64,000 nucleotides of DNA from DAOSXA01 sp964526835 (lineage in GTDB: Bacteria > Zixibacteria > MSB-5A5 > GN15 > FEB-12): contig CAZGMK010000007.1 of NCBI GenBank assembly GCA_964526835.1, positions 1 through 64,000 of the forward strand. Direction: 5' to 3'. Below, piece by piece: positions 42,568-51,527 of this stretch. The position numbers were made by a program, and so were the translations under genes. Positions within the stretch are counted from its first letter, which is position 1. Each line of letters begins with the position of its first letter. The notes below the pieces were generated by a model that saw only the letters and a list, made by a program, of their open reading frames with translations, had not been told where the DNA came from and made no database searches.

Positions 42568-44031
42568 ATGATATCACGATGCACCATTATCCTTGCCCTG
42601 GCCCTCCTGAGTACTGCAGTCACTGCGGCTTCAGAGCCGGGCGCCTTGAATGTCGACTTGCTGGAGAAGTATCGTGCCTCGCTGGATGATGACACGGTGC
42701 TGCGGATGCGGGTAAACGCCATCACCAATAACAAGATATCCGACCTGTCGCTGAACCGGCAAGCCCTGATCCGTCACAATGACAGGTTCAATCACAGGCT
42801 CAAGTCCAGCGGGATCACGCACCAGCGGGGCTCCGGCCGATGCTGGCTGTTTGCCGGCCTCAACCTCTTCGCCCCGAAGGTGATGGCGGACCTGGACATG
42901 GAAAGCTTCGAGCTGTCGCAACCGTACCTGGCCTTCCACGACAAACTCGAAAAGGCCAACTGCTTTCTTGAGGATATCATCACCTTCCGGGACAGCGCCC
43001 TTCATACGTGGACCATGCAGGTTGTTCTGGAGAGCCCTTTCGGCGACGGAGGCTGGTGGAACTACGTCGTAGCCCTCCTGGACAAGTATGGCGCGGTTCC
43101 GATATCGGCGATGCCTGAAACCAGGCAGTCTTCCTCCACCTCACAAATCAACCGGCTGGTCTCCACGCTCCTGAGGCGCAGCGCGGCTGAATTGAGGCAA
43201 ATGCATACCGAGGGCGCGGATGTGAATGAGCTGCGTGGGCGCAAGGAGGAGATGCTCTCCGATGTGTATCAGATGCTGGTGTATGCCTATGGTGAACCGC
43301 CTACCGATTTCGACTTCCGCTATGAGGTCAAGATCGAAAAGGACAGCGCCGAGACGGATGACAAGGCAGCCGAGGAAAGCAAGAGCAAGGACAAGAAGTC
43401 ATACGACATCGTGGAGCACCACACTCCGGCCTCTTTCTTCGACAAGTACCTCAAGCAGCACATGAGGGAGTATGTGCCAATATGCCACAACCCGGCCCAG
43501 GAAATGGACCGGCTGTACGAACTGAGCGGGGCACGCAATATCATGGGCGCACGGGATATGCAGACTCTCAACCTGCCCGTCCGGAAGTTGAAGGCCTATG
43601 CTATGAAGTCGCTGCTGGACTCCCAGATTGTATGGTTCGCCTGTGATGTCGGCAAGGAGAATTACGGCGACTCGGGCATTTTCATGCGCGGCATATATGA
43701 TATTGAGACGACCCTCGGCGTCGACCTTGAAATGGACAAGACCGACAGGATCGATTACCACGACATTTCTCCCAACCATGCTATGGTCCTTATGGGTGTG
43801 GATACCACCGATTCTGGTGCACCCTCCAAATGGCTAGTGGAAAACAGTTGGGGCGACAAAGCCGGCAAGCAGGGCAAGTGGACGATGTACGATTCCTGGT
43901 TCGACGAGTACGTATTGATGGTAATTGTCGACAAGAGCCTGCTTTCCGACGAAGACGCTGATAAGCTGAAGCAGAAGCCGATTGTCGTACCCTATTGGGA
44001 ACCGTTCTTTGCGGCTCTGCGACGACTGTGA
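42568..44031 (+). CDS. Exported C1-family peptidase (bleomycin hydrolase/PepC-like)
   Basis: A 487-residue papain-like aminopeptidase. The catalytic Cys is in GSGRCWLFAGLN near residue 92, the His in PNHAMVLMGVD near residue 406 and the Asn in VENSWGD near residue 426. An N-terminal signal peptide (IILALALLSTAVTAAS) suggests export, unlike typical cytosolic PepC. A lysine/glutamate-rich insertion (DKAAEESKSKDKKS) lies near residue 275. GAGGAG precedes ATG 42568 closely. Bleomycin hydrolases are ring hexamers with an active C-terminus; here the protein ends FFAALRRL. Confidence 0.88.
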   Translation: MISRCTIILALALLSTAVTAASEPGALNVDLLEKYRASLDDDTVLRMRVNAITNNKISDLSLNRQALIRHNDRFNHRLKSSGITHQRGSGRCWLFAGLNLFAPKVMADLDMESFELSQPYLAFHDKLEKANCFLEDIITFRDSALHTWTMQVVLESPFGDGGWWNYVVALLDKYGAVPISAMPETRQSSSTSQINRLVSTLLRRSAAELRQMHTEGADVNELRGRKEEMLSDVYQMLVYAYGEPPTDFDFRYEVKIEKDSAETDDKAAEESKSKDKKSYDIVEHHTPASFFDKYLKQHMREYVPICHNPAQEMDRLYELSGARNIMGARDMQTLNLPVRKLKAYAMKSLLDSQIVWFACDVGKENYGDSGIFMRGIYDIETTLGVDLEMDKTDRIDYHDISPNHAMVLMGVDTTDSGAPSKWLVENSWGDKAGKQGKWTMYDSWFDEYVLMVIVDKSLLSDEDADKLKQKPIVVPYWEPFFAALRRL

Positions 44032-44056
44032 TTGGAAGGCCGGGCGGAACAGATCA

Positions 44057-45418
44057 ATGACAGATCATTTCCTGAGACAGCTGAGCAGCCTCCTGCCGGA
44101 GGATCAGTTCTCTACCCAGCCGGATCAGCTTAAGGTCGCGTCGCGCGATGAATCGAGCCTTCCCGGAGTAACACCGCGGGCGGTCGTGTGGGCCGCCGAC
44201 ACCGAACAGATTAGTGAGATTGTGAAGGTCTGCGCCGGGGCGCGGGTTCCCATAACCACGCGCGGCGCCGGCAGCGCCCTGGAGGGATCGACCATACCAT
44301 GCGAGGGCGGTATTGTTCTGGACCTAAGCCGAATGACCGGCATCCTTAACATCTGGACGGAGGACCTTCAGGCCCGGGTCGAGCCTGGTCTCGTGTACGA
44401 CCACCTCAATGATCGCCTCAAGCGAGAAGGGCTCTTCTTTCCTCCGTCGCCCGGCGGCTCCGGAGACATCGCCACCATCGGCGGCATGGTTGCAACCAAC
44501 GCCAGTGGTATCTACTCGGTCAAGTACGGAGGCACCAGGAACTACCTTCTGCAACTGGAGATTGTCACCGGCGACGGTCGAGTCATGAACATTGGCAGCC
44601 GCGCCGCCAAACGTTCCAGCGGATACAACCTGGTTGATCTGGTCGCCGGATCGGAAGGCACGCTGGCGATTGTCTCCAGGATCACGCTGCGACTCGCCGG
44701 TATCCCGGAGGGGCGCAAGCAAGTCGCATTCGTTTTTGATGATGACGTGGCCGCCGCGGGCGCGGTCTCGGAGATGATCCGGTACGGTCTCGATCTGGCT
44801 GCGGTGGAGTTCCTAGATCGGGCCGTGTTGCAGGCGTTGAACCAATTCAAGAACTATGGCCTGGACGAATCCCCTAGCCTGTTCCTCGAGTTCCACGGAC
44901 CGACCCCGACTATTGCAGGCAATCAGGAGCTGGCGGCGGAAGTCTGCTCCGAATTCGGCGGCAGGCCGCTTGAGCTCTCTGAGGGACGGAACCCGTGGGA
45001 GATTCGGCATTGGGCGACCGAGGCCGTGAAGCACCGCGAACCGGGAAAGTCGATAATCCGCAACGACGTGGCCTTTCCCATCTCGAAGCTGCCGGAGATG
45101 GTTGGCTATTGCCATGAGCTAGGCCGGAGATATCACCTGACCACCCACACCTTCGGACACGTCGGAATGGGGTTGCTTCACGCCCTGATCCTGGCCGATC
45201 ATGATGACCCTGAAATGTGGCGGATCGGTCTGAGGATGAGCGACGAGATCATCCGGCGGTCACTGGAGATCGGCGGCACGATATCCGGAGAGCACGGCAT
45301 CGGCCTGGGACACAAGGAGCTATTTCGACAGGAGCACGGGGGGTCGGTCGACCTCATGAAGGCCATCAAGCTCCAGTTCGATCCGATGGGCATATTGAAC
45401 CCGGGCAAGATATTTTAG
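44057..45418 (+). CDS. GlcD-type FAD-linked 2-hydroxy acid oxidase
   Basis: A 453-residue FAD-binding PCMH protein of the glycolate oxidase/D-lactate dehydrogenase group. The FAD region reads TTRGAGSALEGSTIPCEGG near residue 78, PPSPGGSGDIATIGGMVATNASG near residue 135 (in pieces) and DLVAGSEGTLAIVS. The C-terminal domain has SGEHGIGLGHKELF and DPMGILNPGKIF, typical of GlcD. ATG 44057 is chosen because upstream codons overlap the peptidase 3' end in another frame. The substrate is a 2-hydroxy acid; no GlcE or GlcF is adjacent. Confidence 0.9.
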   Translation: MTDHFLRQLSSLLPEDQFSTQPDQLKVASRDESSLPGVTPRAVVWAADTEQISEIVKVCAGARVPITTRGAGSALEGSTIPCEGGIVLDLSRMTGILNIWTEDLQARVEPGLVYDHLNDRLKREGLFFPPSPGGSGDIATIGGMVATNASGIYSVKYGGTRNYLLQLEIVTGDGRVMNIGSRAAKRSSGYNLVDLVAGSEGTLAIVSRITLRLAGIPEGRKQVAFVFDDDVAAAGAVSEMIRYGLDLAAVEFLDRAVLQALNQFKNYGLDESPSLFLEFHGPTPTIAGNQELAAEVCSEFGGRPLELSEGRNPWEIRHWATEAVKHREPGKSIIRNDVAFPISKLPEMVGYCHELGRRYHLTTHTFGHVGMGLLHALILADHDDPEMWRIGLRMSDEIIRRSLEIGGTISGEHGIGLGHKELFRQEHGGSVDLMKAIKLQFDPMGILNPGKIF

Positions 45419-45620
45419 GCGCCTGTCGAGAGGGTCCCTGGCCAGTGTTTGGCCCGCTCCCCTGCCGATGGTCGGGCGATCCAGGGTCGTCCGCTTCGGG
45501 GCGGGCTGCCTTTCTGGCACAGCCAAGCGGCTTGTCTCCGCGGCGCCAAGGGGCCGAACGAGATCTGTCAGCATGCCCTCAGAGCGTGCCGGACGTTGGC
45601 GGCCTTCTCCGTTTGAAGTC

Positions 45621-45648
45621 TTGACACTGCGGCCACCCGCGCTATATT
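45621..45648 (+). promoter_or_regulatory. Promoter of the first DUF1573 gene
   Basis: TTGACA (45621-45626) and TATATT (45643-45648) are 16 bases apart, about 50 bases upstream of ATG 45700. The 45419-45620 interval shows nothing else. Confidence 0.65.
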
Positions 45649-45699
45649 CCTGCTCATTCGAGGAACCGCACGTAACGACTGACGATATAAGTGATTAGC

Positions 45700-46392
45700 A
45701 TGAAGAGAATTACAGCAATCGTAACCTTCTGCATGAGTCTGGTCTCGATGGTGGCGGCGGAACAGCAACTGACTATTCCGGTGGATGAGTTCGACTTCGG
45801 GCTGGTTCCACAGCACAGCACAGTTAAGCACCATTTCTGGTTCAAGTCGACCGGATCCGACACCCTGAGGCTGGGAAAGATAACGACAGGCTGCACTTGC
45901 GCCCTGATGCCTCTTGAGACTGATGTGCTGGCTCCAGGCGACAGCCTGCTGGTGGGCATCACCTGGGATGTCGGACGAGCCATCGGCAAGACATCTCGTT
46001 ATCCGCGAGCGGCTTACGATGGCCCTGACAGCCCCGCGCACATGATTGTGAAATGCCTCGTTGTTCAGCACCCGGACTCGATTCGCCCGGTGCGTGTAAA
46101 GCCCTATCGACTGAGTCTTTCCAGGACCGCCGCAGTCGACATTGACAGCCTCAGCTTCGTCTTCACCAACTCCGACCTTCATAATGACATCCTGCTGGCC
46201 GAACTAAACGTGCCGGTTGCGGAGTGCGAGTACAGTCTCCCGGATACTGTTCCGGCCGGTGGTCAGGCCTCGGGCTGGATCAAGGTCCGACCCGAATACG
46301 CCGACGAAGAGTTCAACAGCTCGATCACGTTGCAGCTGAGTGACAAACGGCGTACCAGGATTACTATCCCGATCCAACGTCGATTCTACTGA
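45700..46392 (+). CDS. DUF1573 exported protein (cysteine form)
   Basis: A 230-residue protein with a signal peptide (ITAIVTFCMSLVSMVAAE) and an immunoglobulin-like DUF1573 domain. It carries FDFGLVPQHSTVKHHFWFKS near residue 31, then TTGCTC at residues 62-67 (Cys65 and Cys67), and APGDSLLVGITWD. DUF1573 proteins usually have a Cys-Gly-Cys-Thr at this spot. A second repeat-like half extends to the C-terminus. ATG 45700 is preferred over GTG 45691. It is followed by a paralog in which Cys65 is replaced by an in-frame TGA. Function of the family is unknown; export is inferred. Confidence 0.85.
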   Translation: MKRITAIVTFCMSLVSMVAAEQQLTIPVDEFDFGLVPQHSTVKHHFWFKSTGSDTLRLGKITTGCTCALMPLETDVLAPGDSLLVGITWDVGRAIGKTSRYPRAAYDGPDSPAHMIVKCLVVQHPDSIRPVRVKPYRLSLSRTAAVDIDSLSFVFTNSDLHNDILLAELNVPVAECEYSLPDTVPAGGQASGWIKVRPEYADEEFNSSITLQLSDKRRTRITIPIQRRFY

Positions 46393-46400
46393 GTCAGCGG

Positions 46401-46428
46401 TTGCATACGGAACGAAAACTGTTATAAT
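46401..46428 (+). promoter_or_regulatory. Promoter of the second DUF1573 gene
   Basis: TTGCAT (46401-46406) and a perfect TATAAT (46423-46428) are 16 bases apart. The gene thus appears to have its own promoter, separate from that of its neighbour. Confidence 0.65.
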
Positions 46429-46477
46429 TGGTAAATAGACCAAAGGAATCGTCAACGCCTAACAATATGTATCTGAC

Positions 46478-47230
46478 ATGAGAAGGACATTGCATCTGCT
46501 CGTAATCCTGTTGGCGGTCTGCATGGTGGCCGGATCGGCCATCGCCGTGCCGCGTCTGACCATAGACGAAGCCAACTTCGATTTTGGCTATGCTCCGCAG
46601 CATTCCAAGGTAAGCCACGTATTCTGGCTTAGGTCGACCGGCGATGATACGCTGAAGATTCTCAACGTTAAGCCCGGGTGAGGATGCACCCAGGCGCCTC
46701 TGCAGAAGAAGGTGCTTGCTGTCGGTGACAGTACTCAACTGGAAATAATCTTCAGTACCAAGACCTACACTCGGTCGATGACCAAGGCCCCGAGGATCAC
46801 CACCAACGAGGGGCCGCCCGACAAACGAGTTACGATCAAGTGTACGGTCGTGCCGCGCCCGGACTCGACCTATCCGATCGTTATCGAGCCGTACAAGATA
46901 GACCTATCTCAGTTCACCGAGAAGAAGGTCGACCGCAAGGAGTTCGAGATCCGCAACGTGTCCGATCAGCCGCTGGATGTCAAGCTGATCTACAGCCCTC
47001 CCGGCTACATGGAGATCGATTTGCCTTCGACGATCGCACCCGGTGAATCCGGAAAGGGCGAGGTGGTCATTTCCGAGGACGCGCTTGATGAGTCCTTCGA
47101 AAAGTCATTTACGATCGAGTTGTCAGACGAATCGCAATCGCGCTTCACGGTTCCGGTCAAACGGACAGTGCGCACGCCCCCACCCGGCATTTCGGGAGTA
47201 AAGGGAAGCAAGGACGCTGGAGGCAAGTAG
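46478..47230 (+). CDS. DUF1573 exported protein, probable selenoprotein (TGA at codon 68)
   Basis: The frame from ATG 46478 meets TGA at 46679-46681 (codon 68) and continues in the same frame for 182 codons to the TAG at 47230, 250 residues with the TGA read through. It has a signal peptide (LHLLVILLAVCMVAGSAIA) and the DUF1573 motifs FDFGYAPQHSKVSHVFWLRS and AVGDSTQLEIIF. Without gaps, KPG-TGA-GCT aligns with TTGCTC of the upstream paralog, so the TGA sits where that protein has Cys65 and its following Cys70 aligns with Cys67. Selenocysteine there would give a U-G-C-T redox motif. A nonsense mutation or sequencing error cannot be excluded, and no selenocysteine machinery is in the window. 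Confidence 0.75.
46686..46715 (+). promoter_or_regulatory. Candidate SECIS-like hairpin
   Basis: Five bases after the TGA, GCACC (46686-46690) can pair with GGTGC (46711-46715). An alternative apical stem uses GCGCCT (46694-46699) with AGGTGC (46710-46715, one G-T pair), loop of 10 bases. Position suits a bacterial SECIS, but the loop lacks a clear consensus G at its first bases, so this is only a candidate. Confidence 0.35.
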
Positions 47231-47274
47231 TAGTCAGTCCGCATGACCCGAGATTCCGAAAGAGGAACAAGACA

Positions 47275-47304
47275 GCCGCCCGGTCGCCTGATCGATCGGG
47301 CGGC
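47275..47304 (+). terminator. Terminator after the second DUF1573 gene
   Basis: GCCGCCCG (47275-47282) pairs with CGGGCGGC (47297-47304), followed by TTTGC. The T tract is short. Confidence 0.55.
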
Positions 47305-47360
47305 TTTGCATTGGAGACGTCCCTTGGTCAGGACCGTCCGCCCGCAACAGCCACCTCAAA

Positions 47361-48800
47361 CTACTGACGCCGATCGATTTCTCCTGACTGGATTCTCTCC
47401 TCCCACTCGCGATTCCTGACTTCCTTGCGATCGTTTGAATGAACCAGTCGATAGTCATTGTCTCGGTACTCGTCCTCGAACACGAAGTACAAACCGTCCT
47501 TCAGACTGAAATAGTACCATACCTGGTAGGGTGGTGTATCGACCCTGGGCGCATGCATATCGTAGATCTGGTCGTAGGGACCGTAGCTCAAGTATATTCG
47601 TCCCCGATCGGTCCGCCAGCCGTTGTCCTTCTCGGCGTTGGTCGAAAACATCCGATTGGCGTACTCATAGCGAGAGATCATCTCGACCCTGTATTCGTTG
47701 ACCGGCGTGTACGGGTCGGGGTCCAGATCCTTCCAGAACTGCGCGAGGTAGTTCAGCTGTCCCTGGTCTGTCAGCTTGTTCATCGTCGCCTTCTGGTTTG
47801 GCGTAAGTAAGTAGTGAACAAGGTTGAGCTTGTGTTCGGTCGCGAGTGTATCATAAGGATCAAACCGATCGAATTCCACTAGCTTGGCCTGCAATTCCTC
47901 GGGAGATACGATCCTGAACGGCTGTAATCGTACGACTCCCGAATCAGACATGCCGTCATACAGACTCAGACGCACGTAGTACAATCCGGGCGCCCATTTG
48001 GCTATCGGAAATGACTCAGCAATCACCACACTGGCGCCGGGCTTGTCGGCTGCTCTTCCCCCCAGATCCACGACCAGGGCACTGTCTTCATCCAGCAGCT
48101 CCAGCCGCATGCGGAACCTGTCACTCTGCGAGTGCGGTCCGGTAAGGTTGTATGCTTCGGCATATATGAAGACCAGTGAATCGTCGACGCTGAATATCGA
48201 GAGGGGATTGGGGATCACCTCGTAACCATTCTTGACCAGCCGCGTATTGATGTTACTCCCCGCCCCCGCCGGAAGTACGCGATAGGCAAACAGAAGTTCA
48301 CTCAGGGAGGGGCCCCGGTGCTCGATTGGGGTAACCGATACCTGGTCTATGAAAGCCTCGCCCTGACGTTTGGACGACACATCTATGACCGTCAGGCGCG
48401 CCGAGTACAGGCCCGGCTGAGCAGCCAGTGCAATCCGGTTAAAGACCCGAATGCCCTGCTTGACGGCATCAGCCTGGTCCTCGGCTCGAAGCGCGAAATA
48501 AGTAAAGGCCGAGTCGACCGGTATGCCATCGATCCCGATCAGCGTGGCCTGGGCGAATACTCGCGCCTGAAGACCTGTCCTGGGGCTGTCCGCCGGGAAG
48601 AAGTCAAACTCGTGGCGCTTGACCGAAAATGAGAATTCCAGCAGCACCAGGCTGTCTCGCTCGGGGTTGGGATACTGCGTCACGCCGGCATACACACTCA
48701 GTTGTCCATCCGGTTGAGTCATTCCCGAGTCCTCGGCCATACCGAAAAGCAGCAGGCAGGCGGTCCCGGCGCAGAACAGCAATTGCATCGCTCTCTTCAT
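47361..48800 (-). CDS. GWxTD-domain protein (second of pair)
   Basis: A 479-residue protein with a signal peptide (LLFCAGTACLLLFGMAE). The C-terminal GWxTD domain reads NGWRTDRGRIYLSYGPYDQI near residue 412, with a following aromatic region PYQVWYYFSLKDGLYF. The N-terminal part is beta-rich and unassigned. The GWxTD domain is of unknown function and is common in FCB bacteria. GAGGG lies just upstream of ATG 48800. It is the last gene of the exporter cluster. Confidence 0.85.
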   Translation of the reverse strand: MKRAMQLLFCAGTACLLLFGMAEDSGMTQPDGQLSVYAGVTQYPNPERDSLVLLEFSFSVKRHEFDFFPADSPRTGLQARVFAQATLIGIDGIPVDSAFTYFALRAEDQADAVKQGIRVFNRIALAAQPGLYSARLTVIDVSSKRQGEAFIDQVSVTPIEHRGPSLSELLFAYRVLPAGAGSNINTRLVKNGYEVIPNPLSIFSVDDSLVFIYAEAYNLTGPHSQSDRFRMRLELLDEDSALVVDLGGRAADKPGASVVIAESFPIAKWAPGLYYVRLSLYDGMSDSGVVRLQPFRIVSPEELQAKLVEFDRFDPYDTLATEHKLNLVHYLLTPNQKATMNKLTDQGQLNYLAQFWKDLDPDPYTPVNEYRVEMISRYEYANRMFSTNAEKDNGWRTDRGRIYLSYGPYDQIYDMHAPRVDTPPYQVWYYFSLKDGLYFVFEDEYRDNDYRLVHSNDRKEVRNREWEERIQSGEIDRRQ

Positions 48801-48827
48801 ATTGAGCCCTCTTGCTCCATCTCACAA

Positions 48828-50165
48828 TCAGAAATCCGGCCTGAGGTGCAGACCGTCATAAGGGTATACCAGACGATACTCACCGTCGCCGTTTTCGTCA
48901 ACAAACGTGAACCGCTTGTACACACCGCTACTGTGATAATGCCACTCCTGATAGGGATAGCCGTCCAGTTGCATGGGGTAGTCGTCAATCTGATCCGGGG
49001 GGCCGTGCTTGATGAATATCCGACCACGGTCGGTTCGCCATCCGGGCAGACGCATGTAGGCAAACTCGCGATTGGCCACCTTAACTCGTCGATAGAACTC
49101 GCGCTTGACTTCGTTCGCGGTGGTGCCGGGCGTCGGGTCCCAGGCAAGCCAAAACGAATCCAGAGCAGCCCGGCGCTCCTCTATCGACTCGAGGTCCTTC
49201 AGACCCTCCAACTGGCCGGGGCGCGCGATGAGCCGCAGCAGATCCAGGTTAGTCTCATACTCGTCGCGGACAAGCGCATCGGTGTTCCACTCGACAAAGA
49301 ACTTGCTTTTGCGCTCGTCGATCTTGCGCCTCTTGTGACCATCCCGCAACCTTACTTCGAGCTCGTATTCTCCAGCCGACATGTCGCCCAGAGAGATCTC
49401 GCGCAGCTGCCGCGCCACAGGTTCATCGAGTTTGATAGTGAGGCTGTCGCGGTATTGCAGGCCACCCCATTGCTGACGAACGGCGGTCTCAACGAATACC
49501 TCCCCGGCCTCGTCGCGTCCACGGTAGATCTCGAAATAGAAACGCAGCCGATTGTTCTGGGCGGCCCCGAACTCGCCGGTCAGATTGGGCACCACCTGCA
49601 GGTTACCTTTATCGAAGGGTGACCGCCTCTCCCCGGCTTCTCCGGTCACATTGACCAGCTCAAGGTCGGACAGGTTCGGTTTGCCGCCCGACGGGCCCTT
49701 GAGCTTGACCTTGATATCGCGAGTGAATACCTGCTGCGAGGCTATGTCGCTGAGAATGAAATCTACTCTGTACTGCTGGGGCTCCAGAAGGAAATTCGCC
49801 TGATAAACCCGGAAGTCCTGTTTTGAATCGGTTCTGGCGATATCGTCGACACTAATGGCGCGGTCCCTTTCATAGGAGTCCACCTGGCGTCCATCCCCGT
49901 CGCGAATTCTGATTACGGTTCTCATCTTCGCCGAATACAGACTGTCGTTCCTGGTGAACGAGAGCGCTTCGTGATGCACCTGCCAATAGACCTCCAACCT
50001 GGCGAGACTGGTGTCGGGCTCCCAAAAAGCGGCGTAGTCAACAATGACGGCGCTGTACTCGCGAGGGGCGTCCTGAGAGATGATGTCCATCTGTCCCCGT
50101 GCGGGAGTGAAACACATCCCCAGGAGAATGCCGACGGCCACACCAATATTCGTTAAGTACCTCAT
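48828..50165 (-). CDS. GWxTD-domain protein (first of pair)
   Basis: A 445-residue protein with a signal peptide (IGVAVGILLGMCFTPARG) and a C-terminal GWxTD domain: PGWRTDRGRIFIKHGPPDQID near residue 375, then PYQEWHYHSSGVYKRFTFVDENGDG. The middle is beta-rich. It is a paralog of the next gene, 27 bases downstream. About 100 bases separate it from the permease upstream, so it may be co-transcribed with the exporter genes. No enzyme activity is known. Confidence 0.87.
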   Translation of the reverse strand: MRYLTNIGVAVGILLGMCFTPARGQMDIISQDAPREYSAVIVDYAAFWEPDTSLARLEVYWQVHHEALSFTRNDSLYSAKMRTVIRIRDGDGRQVDSYERDRAISVDDIARTDSKQDFRVYQANFLLEPQQYRVDFILSDIASQQVFTRDIKVKLKGPSGGKPNLSDLELVNVTGEAGERRSPFDKGNLQVVPNLTGEFGAAQNNRLRFYFEIYRGRDEAGEVFVETAVRQQWGGLQYRDSLTIKLDEPVARQLREISLGDMSAGEYELEVRLRDGHKRRKIDERKSKFFVEWNTDALVRDEYETNLDLLRLIARPGQLEGLKDLESIEERRAALDSFWLAWDPTPGTTANEVKREFYRRVKVANREFAYMRLPGWRTDRGRIFIKHGPPDQIDDYPMQLDGYPYQEWHYHSSGVYKRFTFVDENGDGEYRLVYPYDGLHLRPDF

Positions 50166-50269
50166 AATACACCGCTTAAACGCCGCACCCTATATTGACG
50201 TTCCAATTAAGCCCCCCGTGCACAGAGTAGCAACAAATAATGGGGTGTGCGACCGAAACAACGTCGGGA

Positions 50270-51523
50270 CTATTCGTAGCGGAGCGCCTCGATCGGGTCC
50301 AGACCGGCCGCCTTCAAGGCCGGGTAGACACCCGACACGAGGCCAACGGATACCGAGACGACAAATCCCAGGACCATCCAGAAAACCGACAGGCTCAGCG
50401 GAAAACCGATGATGGCGTTGATCCCCAGGCCTACTGCCACGCCGAAGAAGATACCGATGACTCCGCCGGTTCCGGAGAGAGTCATGGCCTCGGTCAGGAA
50501 CTGCGCCACGATGTTAGAGCGGCGGGCCCCGATGGCCTTGCGCACGCCTATCTCGCGAGTCCGCTCGGTGACAGATACCAGCATGATATTCATCACACCG
50601 ATTCCTCCAACCATCAGGCCGACGGAGGTTATGACCAGCATGGCCAGGTAGATATAGTTGGTGATCTTCTCGGCTCGCTCGCGCAGGTAATCCTGAGTCA
50701 TCAGGTAGAAGTTGTTTTCCTCGTTGAAAGCAACTTTGCGATGAACGCGCAGGGCGTTGATTATCTCCTCCTTAGCCTGCCCCACCAGCTCCGGCGATAC
50801 TGCCTTGACCGACAGCGATAAGGCCTCATCCTCCGGGTGAATCTTCTGAAAGGTGGACAGGGGGATGGCCACCAGATTGTTCTCCATCTCGTTGCCGAAA
50901 TTGGAATCGACCTTCTCCAGTACGCCAATCACGGTGAACTTCCGACCGTTCACCCGGACATCTTCGCCCACGGCAGATCTATCCTCGAAGAGTGTGCTGG
51001 CTATAGAGTGGCCGAGGACACAGACCCAACCGCGCTGGCGTTCATCGACCTCGCTGATGAAGCGCCCTTCGGCCATGTCCTTGGCCTTGACCTTGAGGAA
51101 GTCCGGCCAGGTGCCTATGAACCGAACCTGCATGGCCTTCTTGCTGCCGTATTTGACCACGTTTCCACCACGCGCCCAGTAGTGATTCATCGGCGCCACG
51201 CCGTCCACCGAGGGGCAGTTCTCCCGAATGGCCAGTGCCTCGCCAATCTCCATGTGGGGGCGCCGTCGTTCCTCATCGGTCAGGTCATCCCAATTAGTAT
51301 CGGGCGGGAAACGATCGATGTCGATAATCGTCGTAGCTCCAAACTGCTCGATCTCCTGCTCGATGGCGCCATTGAGACCGTTGATCACCGAGGCAAGCCC
51401 AATGACCGAGCTGACGCCTATCATGACCCCAAGGATGGTTAGAAAGGATCGGAGTTTATTCTCACGCAGCGAAGACAGCGCCATCAGGATCGCTTCTCTG
51501 AGTTCGACTGTGGTCAGTACCAT
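50270..51523 (-). CDS. MacB-type ABC transporter permease (second)
   Basis: A 417-residue permease with an N-terminal membrane helix (FLTILGVMIGVSSVIGLASV), a MacB periplasmic core domain to about residue 270, and three C-terminal helices of the FtsX type (YLAMLVITSVGLMVGGIGVM, with VTERTREIGVRKAIGARR, the conserved cytoplasmic loop). It lies 4 bases after the paralogous permease and probably pairs with it as a heterodimer. Together with the ATPase, adaptor and TolC it would form a tripartite exporter; the substrate is unknown. Confidence 0.9.
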   Translation of the reverse strand: MVLTTVELREAILMALSSLRENKLRSFLTILGVMIGVSSVIGLASVINGLNGAIEQEIEQFGATTIIDIDRFPPDTNWDDLTDEERRRPHMEIGEALAIRENCPSVDGVAPMNHYWARGGNVVKYGSKKAMQVRFIGTWPDFLKVKAKDMAEGRFISEVDERQRGWVCVLGHSIASTLFEDRSAVGEDVRVNGRKFTVIGVLEKVDSNFGNEMENNLVAIPLSTFQKIHPEDEALSLSVKAVSPELVGQAKEEIINALRVHRKVAFNEENNFYLMTQDYLRERAEKITNYIYLAMLVITSVGLMVGGIGVMNIMLVSVTERTREIGVRKAIGARRSNIVAQFLTEAMTLSGTGGVIGIFFGVAVGLGINAIIGFPLSLSVFWMVLGFVVSVSVGLVSGVYPALKAAGLDPIEALRYE

Positions 51524-51527
51524 GGCG

